NCBI RefSeq assembly: GCF_024323335.1 | Contig: NC_066580.1 | Coordinates: 140,425,170-140,489,169, forward strand | Direction: 5' to 3' | Length of the DNA stretch: 64,000 nt | Origin: Lathyrus oleraceus | Lineage: Eukaryota > Streptophyta > Magnoliopsida > Fabales > Fabaceae | In this document: piece by piece, positions 1 to 12,361 of the stretch | How positions within the stretch are numbered: position 1 is the stretch's first letter | Layout of the letters: each line of letters starts with the position of its first letter | The notes under the pieces: generated by a model | The model's input: the letters and a program-made list of their open reading frames with translations, nothing else | Told to the model about the DNA's origin: nothing | Databases searched by the model: none | Made by a program: the position numbers and the translations under genes

Positions 1-183
1 ATTGAAAACCAAAATCAGTACCAAAGTAAAGGAAATTTCTTAAACCAAACCAAAATGAAACAACATAATCAGTAAAATAATATATCCACGTCGAAAAATA
101 CTTCAACACCATGTCCTTCAAGATTCCCATTTCAAGTATTATCGGGAAGAAGGCAGAAAGCAAAACATGAAAACATCTAACCT

Positions 184-425
184 TGTTGAGAGAGGAGAGT
201 TTTTGCACCACTTTGTGTTTCGTTGAGAGGAAGAATATCCTGCGAATTCGTTTGTTGAAAAAGGAAGAACACCGTTGCAAATTTGTTTGGTTAGAGAGGA
301 AGAACAATGTCGTCGGGTTGAGAAAGGAAAAAGGCTTTGCGAATTTGTTTATTAAGAAAGGAAAAGTGTCGCTGTAAATTTGTTATTTGAGAGGAGAAAA
401 GCATCACTGCTGTAACTTGGTGGGA
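184..425. repeat. Degenerate ~35 bp minisatellite
   Basis: About seven imperfect copies of a 28-37 bp unit that opens with GTTGAGAGAGGAAGAA-like sequence and closes with TGCGAATTTGTTT-like sequence. Unit starts lie near 185, 222, 254, 289, 317, 351 and 386. A 64-codon open frame crosses the array, but its protein is only a translation of the repeat, so I do not call a gene. Copy divergence is high, so the array is old. Confidence 0.6.
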
Positions 426-438
426 GAGAGGTGATGAG

Positions 439-992
439 TTGATGATAGAGGAAAGAGTTATGAATCTGAAATAGAAGCTCTCTTTTAGGAATCATAACAC
501 TTAGTTTATATTGAACAAATTTCCCTTATTTTTAACTAAATTACATAAAAACTAGTATTTAATAAAGTATATACGATGTAGAGTAAAAATGAGTGTCAAG
601 ATATCATTTATGTTATTAATGTATGTGATATGAGTTATTATTTACATATTTATTTATGTTTTACTATTCATATTTTCTCAAAACAACTTAAATTTCATTT
701 AATAAATACTCGTACTATACATATACATGTTTGGTTTTCTTTTTACAATTTAAGATTTTTTTAATGTAAATAATAAGCTTATGGATTATTCTCAATCCTT
801 ATATGGTGGAAGAAATATGATATCTGTCACGGACATACAAATCTCTCTCAATTAGAATGTTGTGGTGACAGGGCATGATTTGTAGTACTACTTTATAAAT
901 ATTTGTAATGTAGTAATAGTTAATTAGAAAAATCTTGTCGTATATCAAATCACAAGAGGAAATCATGTGCAAGGGATATGATGGATTTTAGA
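439..992. other. AT-rich intergenic sequence, no gene seen
   Basis: Very AT-rich sequence without a convincing open frame, repeat boundary or RNA gene. I see nothing further in it. Confidence 0.5.
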
Positions 993-1875
993 TAGGAATG
1001 GACAAGATGAACCGGCCTGATCTAAATCCGACAAGCCCGTAAGAAAAATGAAGACAATGTGTGGGTATGGGTCAATTTTTGGTTTACAAGGGTGAGAGTT
1101 TGTGGATCTGCATGGTTACACCAGGACAAATTCAGTGATGTAGTTTGAATCCATTTGAACTCGGACCCATCAAAGAGAGACACATTTTACCATTATTTTT
1201 CTCATATGTTGTTTAACACAAAAGGTTTTTGACTCTAACCTAGTTTCATTTATCCTTACTTAATTCTCTCTCTAAAATCGTTGCCTCTCTTTTTCTTTGT
1301 ATAAAATTCCAGACAAAAATAATTCTCAAATTTCCATCTTCCTTTCATCTTGCATTATCTTGCTATAATATCATTCTTTTATTTAAAGGTTTATCTCTAG
1401 TTTGGTTCACTAATTATTGTACCACAAATTTTAATCTCTTTTGTATCAAATCCAGTCTTTGCATTAGATCTAGCTTGTATTAAATTTGATTTACAAGATG
1501 TTCACCTTTTTGTTTTCGTCGTTTTTCTTTTTGTTCTATTTTTACTCTATTTTTTATCAATAAACCATAAAAAAGAAGACCATGGTTGCTTCAAAAATTT
1601 ATATTGAAGAATTTTTTATTTGGTATTTTCATTTGATATGATGTTATTCTTAACACTGTGTTTGAATTTCTAGATGTTTTTTTTGTTTATATTGATTGAT
1701 TCAGATCAAATTCGCATTAACCCGTCCAATGGAACTAAAAACCACTCCAACCAACAACCGACTTAATCGTCAACATCAATGGACGAAATTGGTATGTGTT
1801 TTTTTACATGGGGGTTCATTCGGATTGACAATTTTGGGTCCGAACTCACCGATAACCCTTTGATGTCCACCCATA
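993..1875. mobile_element. Eroded non-autonomous hAT element
   Basis: The left end reads TAGGAATGGACA. The right end, reverse complemented, reads TATGGGTGGACA. Both are decayed versions of the TAGGGGTGGACA terminal inverted repeat of the large hAT at 4745. The flanking octamers (ATTTTAGA at 985-992, GTTTTTGA at 1876-1883) match at 6 of 8 positions, as expected for an old 8 bp hAT target duplication. CCCGT/ACCCG-like subterminal motifs lie inside both ends. There is no transposase frame in the 883 bp, so it would have depended on another hAT for movement. Confidence 0.55.
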
Positions 1876-2690
1876 GTTTTTGACATGTCTCTAAATTATG
1901 AAATGTAAAACCTAATTATAAGGAAAAAGACAAAACGTTCATTTCTTTATTATTTTATTAATACTTTTAATGTTATCTTAAAAAAAACTAAATTTAAAAA
2001 TAAATTTGAATTAATTAATAACTTATTTTAGAGCGAGTTAATTAAAAAAGTGAGAATTATTATTAATAAAGATGATCATAATATCATTTTTAAAGTATTT
2101 GTATTAGATTATGAATTATATTTATAAAATATAAAATAAAACTCTTACTTAACTGATACATAAATAATTCATTTTAAGATCACTGACTATTAAAGAGAGA
2201 GAGAGGTATGTTGGTGTTAAAATGTGTGTATCTTGATGTATTCTTCATACCAACCTTTTATAACAAGGTTATATAATTTTAGGGATCTAGAACCTTCTAC
2301 CTTGTTAAGTTATAAAAAAGAATACATGTGTTACGTGTTTGTGGTTACGTGACCCATCAGTCTTGCTTGAGTCATTTGATATGATCAGGTGTCCTTCTAG
2401 GACATGTCTACCACATGTCTCACAAAATAAGAAGCTTCTTGTGTGTTACAACTAAGAAGTTGTCATTATGGTAATGACACCATTACACAATGATAATTTA
2501 ATTTAACAGTCTTTAGACTCTTTGATCATTGTAGTTTTTGGAACTCCTTATGTTGGGTGGGATCATAGTCGTACATGCCTTGCGATAGGTTCAGAATATT
2601 AGTCACCTAAAGGGTTCACCATGAGGTGTCTTATTTGCATCATCTTTAAGTGTCTTCCCGGCCTAAAAATGGTATTAAGAGTAACATAAC
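1876..2690. other. AT-rich sequence; possible decayed LTR
   Basis: No open frame of note. The part from about 2205 onward may belong to the decayed Ty3/gypsy element whose gag remnant follows, but I could not define an LTR boundary or a target duplication. Confidence 0.3.
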
Positions 2691-4393
2691 TTGTCACATT
2701 GGCCCGTTCTTGCTGAAAAGTCTACCAAACTTCCTCAATGTCGATTCTCCAAACCAGTTATGCACCTAATTAACTCTTCTTGCGTACCTCCTCTTTTATG
2801 ATCTGGATTCACCTCCTTACCAAGAATCTGCTAGCTATCTTATTGATGGCGTGTCTAGGTTGATGATCATCCTTCTTATTATGTTGGTATTTGTCATTCC
2901 TTCTTGGTGACCTTGGCCTAGTCTATTTGTTCCGATCCTAAGATGTGTAAGAACAAAAATTGTTCTACAACAGATTCCTTGATTTTGATGATAACAAAGG
3001 ATGAAACCAAAAATGGCACCCTAACGAAAAGTTTCTAAGTGTGCAGGATTCTAAAGAAAGAAGGAAGAAATCTGATGATGTCATCAGATACAGAACCAGA
3101 TCAGATACAAATTATCAAATGATCAGAAGCATCTGAAGTGGAGACACGTTCAAGAAAGTCTAACTCTGAGCAAAACAGCAAAGTATCAGAAGCATCTGAA
3201 CAAGAAGTAAGCTCTAGATGTTCTGACTCTGAACAACGCTATCTCTAACTTCCAGAAGTTATCAGCGCTATCTGAAGAAACTATCTGAACTCACAAGAGA
3301 TCAACATCAGAAGCAAGATTCCAAGATTCTCCACAAACACAAATACTCTGATCATGGAATTGCTAATCATGGAAGAGTAACGTTAAAGTCAAGTAAAGAT
3401 TTGCAAATGGTTTTCCTAATTGAGAAAGAGACGTTAATCTCCAATTTCAATAAAGAAGATACTACTTGTGGTAAGTAGTCATTTCAAGGAGAGAAAGTTA
3501 TCCTGCAGAAGCTATTTAAGTGATAGCGTAAATTCATTTTAATATCCACCAGTCTCAACTACTACTTCAACTGATATATAAAATGGGCTGCAATCTACAT
3601 TGAAGATTTACAACACATACAAGCAAAAATTATACTGAAACATCAACGCACAAGAAAACATTCTTGCTCTCTAAATCTTCACGAAGCTTTTGCTTATAAC
3701 GTGAAAAACTCTTGTTCTTAATACTGTAATATTTGCTTTCTTAGAAGCACTCTAGATTACATAAATCTTTCATCTATTGTTTGTTGATTTCCTCAAGTGA
3801 CTCTGTGTAGTCTGTATACTTGAGAGGACTAAGAGATTTTTCTCTTAGACGTTGTTTGTAATCTTTCAAGATTAGTGGATTAAGTCCTTGTTGAAGGCGA
3901 AATCACCTCGGCCGGGTGGACTGGAGTAGCTTTGTGTTATAAGCGAACCAGTATAAAATCCTTGTGTGATTTTCCTTTTGAAAAGCGCTTATTTTTCAAA
4001 ACAATTCAAACCCCCCCTTTCTTGTTTTTTCTCACCTTCAAGATGAACCTTCTTTTGGCCAAGACCCGTCAATGTATATTATCTTAAGTATCCTCTATAG
4101 ATATATTTCTCGATCTCCCAATTTTATTGAAAGAAATTATCAATGTCATGGCCTTTCACCCAATGATAAGCATAACATATATTACTATCTGGGTCCATTT
4201 AGCCCTATAATTTAGCTGGTTCATCTATTAACTTTGTGTGGAAGATTTCTTTCAAAATTTGACTTCTATGAATGTTTATCTTGATAATTGGGAAGTCATA
4301 AGGCCTTATGTTGTTTGACATGTAGTTCAATCTGTTCTTTGCATGTAGATTATCTTTGTCTTTGAGAATTGTTCTAATCTGGGGCATTTTCTT
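2691..4393 (-). pseudogene. Ty3/gypsy gag remnant, split by a solo LTR
   Basis: Read on the minus strand, 4046-4393 encodes a decayed gypsy gag. A frame containing the motif RSQILKEIFHTKL is followed, after stops and shifts, by a CxxxH-like linker (CYAYHWVKGHD) and EIEKYIYRGYL. This matches the order 'TPLN..RSQILKE', 'CxxHxxxGHxT..C', 'xREIExLIxRGYL' seen in the gag C-terminus of Tat/Ogre- and Athila-type elements. The reading continues into 2691-2945 on the other side of the SIRE solo LTR with an RSPRRND-like basic stretch. There are multiple stops and no retained protease, so it is a dead fragment. The lineage within Ty3/gypsy is uncertain. Confidence 0.5.
2946..4040 (+). mobile_element. 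SIRE-type Ty1/copia solo LTR
   Basis: A 1095 bp sequence starts TGTAAGAAC and ends CTCACCTTCA. It is flanked on both sides by the identical pentamer AGATG (2941-2945 and 4041-4045), so this is a complete LTR inserted alone. Features typical of legume SIRE/Maximus LTRs are visible: the opening TTGATTTTGATGATAACAAA, a TATA-like stretch near 3577 (ATATATAAAATGG), the CCGGGTGGACTGGAGTAGC block near 3912, and a C-rich 3' end. No internal domain is present. It probably arose by recombination between the two LTRs of a full element. It sits inside the gypsy gag remnant. Confidence 0.9.
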
Positions 4394-4736
4394 TAGTGTA
4401 TTTACTTATTTTCTCAATGTTTCCCCTTTATCATTTTATATAAAATATGCCTCTCTTCACGAACACTTGTGGGCAAAAGACTCGTAGAAATGTTAAACGT
4501 CTACTCTGCTCTCAAATGCTCCCACTAATATTTTTTGATTAGGGGTTAGAAACCCCAATTGTAGCCTCATTGAATTAGACTAGGTATTTTTTTAAGATTT
4601 CAAAGTTACCATCAAATACATTGAATATATTGATTACTGTTTTCTTTTGAGGCGTCAAATTTTGTCCATAATATTCTAAATTACGACAAAGGCCTCACTT
4701 TATTTTGGTGGAAATATTGATTCTTCCATCTCATTT
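4394..4736. other. Intergenic sequence beside the hAT insertion
   Basis: No gene or clear element. It may be more of the decayed gypsy element, but no motif supports that. Its last bases run into the 8 bp target duplicated by the hAT. Confidence 0.35.
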
Positions 4737-4744
4737 GTTGGATA
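4737..4744. repeat. Left 8 bp target-site duplication of the hAT
   Basis: GTTGGATA, identical to 22520-22527 at the other end, 17.8 kb away. Eight bases is the usual hAT duplication length. Confidence 0.9.
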
Positions 4745-5907
4745 TAGGGGTGGACATAAACCGCCCACCCAGCCCAACCCGGTGAAACCCGGAAAAAAAA
4801 AGGAATTTGGGCGAGTTGGATCGGGCCAACGGGTCAAACTGGTTACCAAACCGGGTTACAGGGGTTCAAAAGAACGGGCCAGGTACCAAAAATGGACCCA
4901 CGGGTACCCAGACCCGCCCATCTACGAAACACAGCGTTTTGTCATAGATTCCTCTTGTTCTCACTTCTCTCACTCTCGTTTTTCCTTCCCATATTCTCTC
5001 ACTCTCTCGTTCCCTCACTCCTCTCGTTCCCAGATCTTTCACTCTTTCATTCCAGTTACAATGTGATTAATTGTTTCCTTCTCATATTCTCTATTGTTTT
5101 CACACACTCTCCGTTCTATCACTCTTAGTTAAGATTTTTTAATTAGGGTTTCTGAATCTAAGGTTTTTAATTTAGGGTTTATGATGATTGTTGTTGTTAC
5201 AGGTGATTAAAGGCTTTGGACCAGTTCTCTCACTCTACGGGTGATTAGAGTTTGTGTTTTTTTGCTTATATTGTTGTTGTTTCGATGAATCTCTTTGTTC
5301 TCTCTAACTCTCTAACTTAAAAACTTGATTTGTGCATAATATTTGATTAGTTTGGGTTGATCTTTGGAAACTGGAATGTGACTTTTGCTACCCCATCATG
5401 AACCGTGATTTTTGGAACTTAGGTAAAGACACAACTCATGATTTTGCTCTGTTTTCACTTTGTTCCTTCATCTCTTTCCCGCAACATAAGCTATTATACA
5501 TTATGCTTTATTAGTTGTTTGAAATATTGAGTTTTATATCGATTTCTTTTTTGGTTTATGTTAGAAATATTGAGTTTTATGTCAGTTTTTTTTCCTGCTA
5601 TGTTATCTGATATTTCATGTATCCGATTTTCTACGATCCGCTATTAATAACAATTAAACTGGTTGTAGTTGCAGGTGATATTTCAGTTCTCATATCAGTG
5701 GCTAGTCTTGCCTTGGCAAATTAAACAAATAAGGTATCATAGTCTTACATGTTTCTACCAAAAGTCTTACATGTTTCTTTTTAATTCTTAATAAACTCAT
5801 ATGATTGAAAACAATTTAAGTCTTACTCATTACTTCATATGGTGTATTGGTTACCCACTTCCATCAAGTTGTCCATGAGAAAGGAGGTGTGTCATGTATT
5901 ATTGTGT

Positions 5908-7090
5908 GCAAAATAGGTTTTAAAATAGTGCAATATTATAACCCTTCCATTAATTGTTTATAAATTTTACATTATATATTGATATTTAGTGTAGAAATAG
6001 TGCAGTATAAACTAACTGTACTATTATTGTTTATAAATAATCCATATTAGGAATTTTAATAGTCCATATTTATAAAATAGTCCATATTTATAAAATTAAT
6101 TAAGCTGTCCATGAGAAAGGAGGTGTGTCATGTATTATTGTAACAAGTCCAACACATTGCAGTTAAAACAAAATTTGGTATAACATAGATCATAAGTTTT
6201 TTAGCATGGTATGTTGTTGTTGCTTATGTTCTAGTTTAGGGCATACCAAATGTATGGTATATTGTTGTTGCTTATGTGCTAGTTTAGTGCTACCAAATGA
6301 TGACACTTTTAATGCTACCTTTTGTTTCTCTATCACATTGTCCTCTAATATCATCTTGAAATTGAATTTTTCTGAATACCATTTGAAACTGAATTGTATG
6401 CAAAATAGGTTTTAAAATAGTGTCGTATTATAACCCTTCCATTAATTGTTTGTAAATTTTACATTATATATTGATATTTAGTGCAGTAATAGTGCAGTAT
6501 AAACTAACTGTACTATTATTGTTTATAAATAATCCATATTAGGAATTTTAATAGTCCATATTTATAAAATAGTCCATATTTATAAAATTTATTAAGTTGT
6601 CCATGAGAAAGGAGGTGTGCCATGTATTATTGTAACAAGTCCAACACATTGCAGTTAAAACAAAATTTGGTATAACAGAGAATCATAAGTTTTTTAGCAT
6701 GGTATGTTGTTGTTGCTTATGTTCTAGTTTAGTGCATACCAAATGTATGGTATATTGTTGTTGCTTATGTGCTAGTTTAGTGCTACCAAATGATGACACT
6801 TTTAATGCTACCTTTTGTTTCTCTATTACATTGTCCCCTAATATCATCTTGAAACTGAATTTTTCTGAATACCATTTGAAACTGAATTGTATGCAAAATA
6901 GGTTTTAAAATATTGCAGTATTATAACCCTTCCATTAATTGTTTATAAATTTTACATTATATATTGATATTTAATGCTGTAATAGTGCAGTATAAACTAA
7001 CTGTACTATTTTTGTTTATAAATAATCCATATTAGAAATTTTAATAGTCCATATTTATAAAATAGTCCATATTTATAAAATTCATTACTG
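5908..7090. repeat. 492 bp tandem repeat, about 2.4 copies
   Basis: The segment starting GCAAAATAGGTTTTAAAATA recurs at 5908, 6400 and 6893, giving a period of 492-493 bp with high identity between copies. Each unit contains GTATGTTGTTGTTGCTTATG twice in succession, then CCTTCCATTAATTGTTTATAAA and repeated TCCATATTTATAAAA. Two nearly identical 69-codon frames (6206-6415 and 6699-6908) are just the same repeat translated. It lies upstream of the transposase start, inside the hAT leader. Confidence 0.85.
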
Positions 7091-7777
7091 GAAGGGTTAT
7101 GTTACTGCACTATTTTAATATTTGAATAGTGCAGTCTATATTTTACATTATATATAAAATTCATTAATTCCTATTTCATTAACTTTTTAAATATTGATAT
7201 ATTGATAAAATTCATGCAACTAATTCCATAGGATAAGGCTTGATTTATTATTATTTTGGTCTTCATTACTCATTTTACAATATGGCTTTGATTATTCTCA
7301 TTGCATATTAGTTTTAATGGATCATGCTAATTCTGCTATTTAATGTATATTGTGAGGATACTGTCAGCATTAGCGAAGTAGTAAAATGTGTCATTATCAG
7401 CTATTTGATTATCTTTCTGTGATGGTTTGTTGATTATGGCTCCTTCATTTTCCAATGATGGATCAACCTAATCAAACTATACCTACTAAATATGTCATGA
7501 ATGAAGTTGGTTCAGCAGCAACAACTGAAGTTGTTATACCAAAATTAGTTAATACCCAACCTACAAAGAAGAGGAAAGCTAGTGAAAGTGGTTCTAGGCA
7601 ATCATCTGCTTGTTGGGAGCACTTTATTAGATTACCAGATGACTTACTTGATACACCAACTGCAACTTGTAAACACTGCCACAAAAAATACCTATGTGAC
7701 CCTAGGACTCATGGCACCACCAACATGAACCATCATATTTTAAAATGTGCAAAGAAGCCTAGAACCACTGATCCCAC

Positions 7778-7888
7778 TGTAACACCCCAAAATTTGCCCT
7801 CCTCATTCATGCATTCATTTAGCATTTCATATTGCATTTCATCATGTCAATCAGAATTAGATCCAAAAAAAAAAAAAACGAACGAAAA

Positions 7889-7948
<60 letters not shown>

Positions 7949-9563
7949 TTACAAAAATAAAAATAAAAAATAAAAAATTTTAATTAATTAATTAATTAAT
8001 TAAATAATTAAATAAATAAAATATAGTAAAAAATTTTGGACTTGGGTCTCTCTCATTTGAGCCCACAAAACCATGAAATTCAGTCTATAAATACCAACGC
8101 TTCACTTGAGAGAACAGAGAACAAAAAGGGGGATTTTGAAGAGAAGCAAAATACTCTGAGGTTTCCTTGGAACAAAACCCTGAGGAAAAAGATAGTGAGA
8201 GAAGACCTAACGGAGTTCAGAGCAGCCTCCAAACCCCGAAGGGAACTCAGCTACACAGAATCGCCTCTGCCTCACATAAACCCTGAAGATTGTTTTGTAA
8301 ACCTCACGGGTGCAACTCAATTTCAATCAAGCTCTCCAATCAGGTTTGCCTTTATTCCCATTACCTTTTGCTTTGAAGTTGAATACTCTGAATGTATGAG
8401 GTATGATGGATGAATTTCATTAGGTTTTTCGCCCATGGTTTTAATATGTATATGAATGTATAAACAATGCCTTGAATGTTTAACCGTTTAATTTTTGAGT
8501 GTATGCCACAGGGTTTGAGGTTTCTGAAACCATACTGTTATTCATGAAAAAAATGCTTATGGTGTTTCACTAACCCTTTTGTTGAGTTTTTGTGAGGGCT
8601 CACATGACTTTTGCAGGGATAACTTGCGTGGTTTCCCACTTTATTTGTGGGATAACCCCTGAAGGTTCATTCTGATTACCTGTACTGACCCACTTTCTTT
8701 GATGATGTTAGCTTGGAAGGATCTCAGGGTTTCCCATTCCTCTAATTGTTGTTACTTCGGATCTTTATCCGCGTGGTACTTTTACATTTTTCCCGCATTT
8801 TACTGCTTTCCTAGCTGGAAGACCTCGATAGGAGGCAACGTTTGAGCCCCTTGGTGGCATTTTACTTTGAGATACATGTTTTGTGTTTTGTATTCATATC
8901 CCTGCAGGTAGCGCGGTTCCTTCGTCAAGGACTGCCTTTTTTCCCTCGAGCATCCCAAACCCTAAAACCCAAAGCAACACGTTAACTCATTCTACTACAG
9001 GCGAGTAAGTCTCCAAAGGTCGAGCATCCGGTAGATTGCGTAGTGACGTCGTTCGCCCAAAACTCAATCCATAACCCCGTAGTTAGCCGAACTACGTTTT
9101 GCTCTGATTCTCAGGCCAGATGAGATACGTAGGCATAAGACGCGATGTCTTAGCGAGCACACATCCCCCCAACCCATAGGTCAGCCGAGCTACGAAGACT
9201 CTGATTCTCATATTCAGATGAGATACGTATGCAGTGGATGCGACATCTGCGCGAGTCATTTTCATTTAACCCTTTTTTTTGGTAAACAGCACAAGATAAA
9301 CCCACACCCTTTAGACAAAAACTACAAAAGTGGATCCCGTAGAGTACTACGGATGCGTAGGGGTGCTAATACCTTCCCTTCGCATAACCGACTCCCGAAC
9401 CCAAGATTTGGTTGCGAGACCCCGTCTTGTCCTTTCCTTTTTCAGGTTTACTTCGAGCGTTTCCTTTCCCTCCCTTGGGATAAATAACGCACGGTGGCGA
9501 CTCTTCTGTCTTTTTCTTTCGCCGGTTGTTTTTTTTTCGCACTGTATTTTTCAGGTTGCGACA
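7778..9563 (+). mobile_element. Ogre/Tat-type Ty3 solo LTR in the transposase gene
   Basis: The 1786 bp starts TGTAACACCCCAAAATTTGC and ends GGTTGCGACA. It is flanked by the pentamer CCCAC (7773-7777 and 9564-9568). A TATA-like CTATAAATACC near 8083 lies in the first third. The 3' end shows a block shared with the 5.5 kb LTR at 46231 (read on its minus strand): GGTGCTAATACCTTCCC near 9361 and GGATAAATAACGC...GGTGGCGACTC near 9478-9504. The two LTRs therefore belong to the same broad group. There is no coding capacity. A 125-codon frame at 8036-8413 follows the TATA-like box and may only reflect leader sequence. The insertion cuts the hAT transposase just after the BED finger. Confidence 0.88.
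7864..8008. repeat. A-rich, (AT)n and (TTAA)n simple repeats
   Basis: Poly-A stretches, then an uninterrupted (AT)n tract at about 7898-7942, then TTAA/TTAATTAA repeats. This is simple sequence within the solo LTR. The isoleucine-tyrosine run predicted across it is an artefact. Confidence 0.85.
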
Positions 9564-10877
9564 CCCACCCAAACTATTCTTACATACCCCTCTGTAGAAG
9601 GATCTAGTTTGGGTCATGTTAGCTCCAAATTTGACAAGCAAGCTTGTAGAAAAGCTTTGTCAATTTTTGTGGCTCTAGATGAACAACCATTTAGTGCAGT
9701 TGAGGGGGAAGGTTTTAAGTACTATTCTAAAGTAATGCAACCCCAATTTACTCTCCCATCTAGGCGTACAGTAGCTAGAGACTGTTTTCAGCTACACTTG
9801 GATGAGAAACAAAAACTAAAAGCCTTCTTTAAGTCCGACTGCAATAGAGTAGCACTTACCAAAATCAAAACTACTTAACCCTTACGACACACTTTGTGGA
9901 TAACAAATGGAACTATCAAAAAAGAATTATAAGCTTCACAGTTATTCCAAACCACAAGGGTGACACGGTAGGTAGGAAGATTGAAGAGGTGTTAAGGGAT
10001 TGGGGAATTAGGAATGTGTCTACCATAACTGTTGATAATGCAACTTCAAATGATGTAGCTGTAGCATATTTGCATAGAAAAATATCAACTACGAATGGGA
10101 TGATGGGGGATGGAAAATGTTTTCATATGAGGCGTGCTGCTCACATATTGAATTTTGTGGTAAATGAGGGTTTAAAAGATAAGCATTTGTCTATTACTAG
10201 TGTTAGGGATGCTGTTAGATTTGTCAAGTCCTCACCTCATATGGCAACCAAGTTTAAAGAATGCATTGAATTTGCTGGAATAACTTGTAAAAAACTAGTA
10301 TGTCTCGATGTTTCAACTCGTTAGAACGCGACATATTTGATGCTTGAGGCTGCAGAGAAGTTTCAAGCTGCTTTTGATAAGCTTGAGTATGAAGAGTCGA
10401 GCTATAGGGAGTTCTTTGGAAAAGGTAGTCCTCCTAGTAGTGATGATTGGGACATTGTTAGAGCTTTTATCTCTTTTTTAAAGTTATCTATGAAGCAACT
10501 AATGTTTTTTCCACCTCTCAAAGTGTGAGTTTGCATAGTGCTTTTCACCAAGTGTCTGCGATCTATTGTGAGCTAAAGCAAGCTACTATGAACTTGAATG
10601 GTGTTTTTGCAAGTGTGGGTGGGGACATGATGGAAAAGTATAATAGATATTGGGGGTGTGCTAGTAAGATGAACAAGTTGATTTATTTTGGAATTATTTT
10701 GGATCCAAGATACAAGTTGAGTTATATTGAGTGGACTTTTAAGGATATGTATGGAGTTGGATCTGTGTTTGCTACCGGGTTGATCAAATCTATAAAAGAG
10801 AGCTTACAAAAATTGTATGATTGGTATAAGCAAGCTTATGATCAAAATCATAATAGACAACCTCTTGGTAGTGGTGA

Positions 10878-12348
10878 TGAAATTCTAGTTATCAGACTTT
10901 GGATGTCACACGGGTTGTTATGACATCCAATTTTGCACAGACAGGAATTATGCAGAACTTAAACGTAAGTGCAGTAAATAACACAAGTAATTGTTTACCC
11001 AGTTCAGTCCAACATGACCTACATCTGGGGGCTACCAAGCCAGGGAGGAAATCCACTATTAGTAGTATCAATTCAAAGCTAAACTCACCCGTTTACAACT
11101 TATCACTTAATCCCTACCCAATGCAATTTCAATCTTACACTAAGATCAGAGTTCCTACTCACTCCCCCTCAATCACCTCAGTGATTACTACCTTTAATCA
11201 ATATTAAAGACAGGTTGAAGTCACACTTCAAACAACTCTTGATTGTGCTTCACAGCTTTAATCAAGATACACAGCACTCACGCTTAAAAGCTTTGAGCGA
11301 CACAACACTTACAACTCAATGAACACCCTATGCCACAGCAATCATCTACTTGATAATGGCTTGGCTTACAAGATACGTCTAATACAAGACTCACAAAAAT
11401 ACAGCAGTGAAGTATGATGGACACATAAAATCTTCACGCCTCAAAATCCCCAAAACTGAATGAAGGAACGACTTCCTTTTATATTGCAGTACCTGGGCTT
11501 TTGCACTTGTATTCTCCTGAATTTAAGGTCACGCGAGTTCCCATAAATTCAATATCTAGGTTACTAACAAATAGGTTATTTGTTAGGTTCATTAAATGTA
11601 ACTTGGTTGTTGATTTCCTGGTTTTTCTCTAAGCTGTTGACTTCCTGAAGAATAGCCCAAGAAAAGCTGAAACAGAAAACTGAACAACCTACAATATAGC
11701 ATATGCTGTCAGGAATGAATGTCACGACATTCAGCTTGACAACAAGGTCCATATGCTGAGTTTGTTTTTCCAGAAGACAGACTGTACAATTTTGCTGACC
11801 TGTACATGACCAAAATGACCATACTACAGTAACAGCTTACATTAATAAATGTCAAAGTGTCCAATTTAACATTTACACATTTGGCCTTAAGTTAGTTCTG
11901 TTATTCTCTTGAAGAACAGACTAAGTAACATGCTGAAGTATAGCAGAACACCACTCTGTCTAATGTTCAGTATATACTGTCCATGATGAATGTCATAACA
12001 TCCAGTTTGACATTCATACAGTAGGCCTTATGCCAGATCTGGTTCTTCCTTGATAACCAGACTGCAAATGAATACTGAGCTCTAACAGAACACCAACTGT
12101 TCTATTCCTCAGTAGCTGCTGACAGGAATGAATGTCACAGTCTCCAGTTTGACATTCAATAAATCCTGTATTAGCTAATCCTGCAGTAACTACTCAAGTG
12201 TGTCATGACATCAGTCAAGACATCAGAGTGCAGTTAGATATTCTAACCTACAATGCAGTCACACATACACACCATGTCATGACATCAGTCAAGACATTAG
12301 AATCCAGCTAGTGTTTTACCATATAATGCAGCCAATTAAACACCTACA
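10878..12348 (-). repeat. 3' LTR of the SIRE-like element
   Basis: 1471 bp, the left LTR on the plus strand and therefore the 3' LTR of a minus-strand element. It matches 18754-20224 base for base except for about 14 substitutions. It contains several GAATGTCA...TGACATTC and TGTCATGACA motifs (near 10908-10926, 11719, 11988, 12130, 12201, 12275). A 102-codon plus-strand frame here is non-coding LTR sequence, since it recurs in the other LTR. Confidence 0.93.
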
Positions 12349-12361
12349 AACTCCCCCTTTG
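12349..12361 (-). promoter_or_regulatory. Polypurine tract of the SIRE-like element
   Basis: Immediately inside the left LTR the plus strand reads AACTCCCCCTTTG. On the coding strand this is CAAAGGGGGAGTT next to the 3' LTR, the standard position for priming plus-strand DNA synthesis. Confidence 0.8.

Noticed and set aside
4782..5128. Two overlapping frames at the hAT left end
   Set aside because: They cover the CCCG-rich subterminal zone and a CT-rich leader. Both are Ser/Phe-rich with no domain.
10899..11207. 102-codon frame at the left LTR, repeated at 18826-19083
   Set aside because: Identical in both LTRs and antisense to the element's transcription; non-coding.
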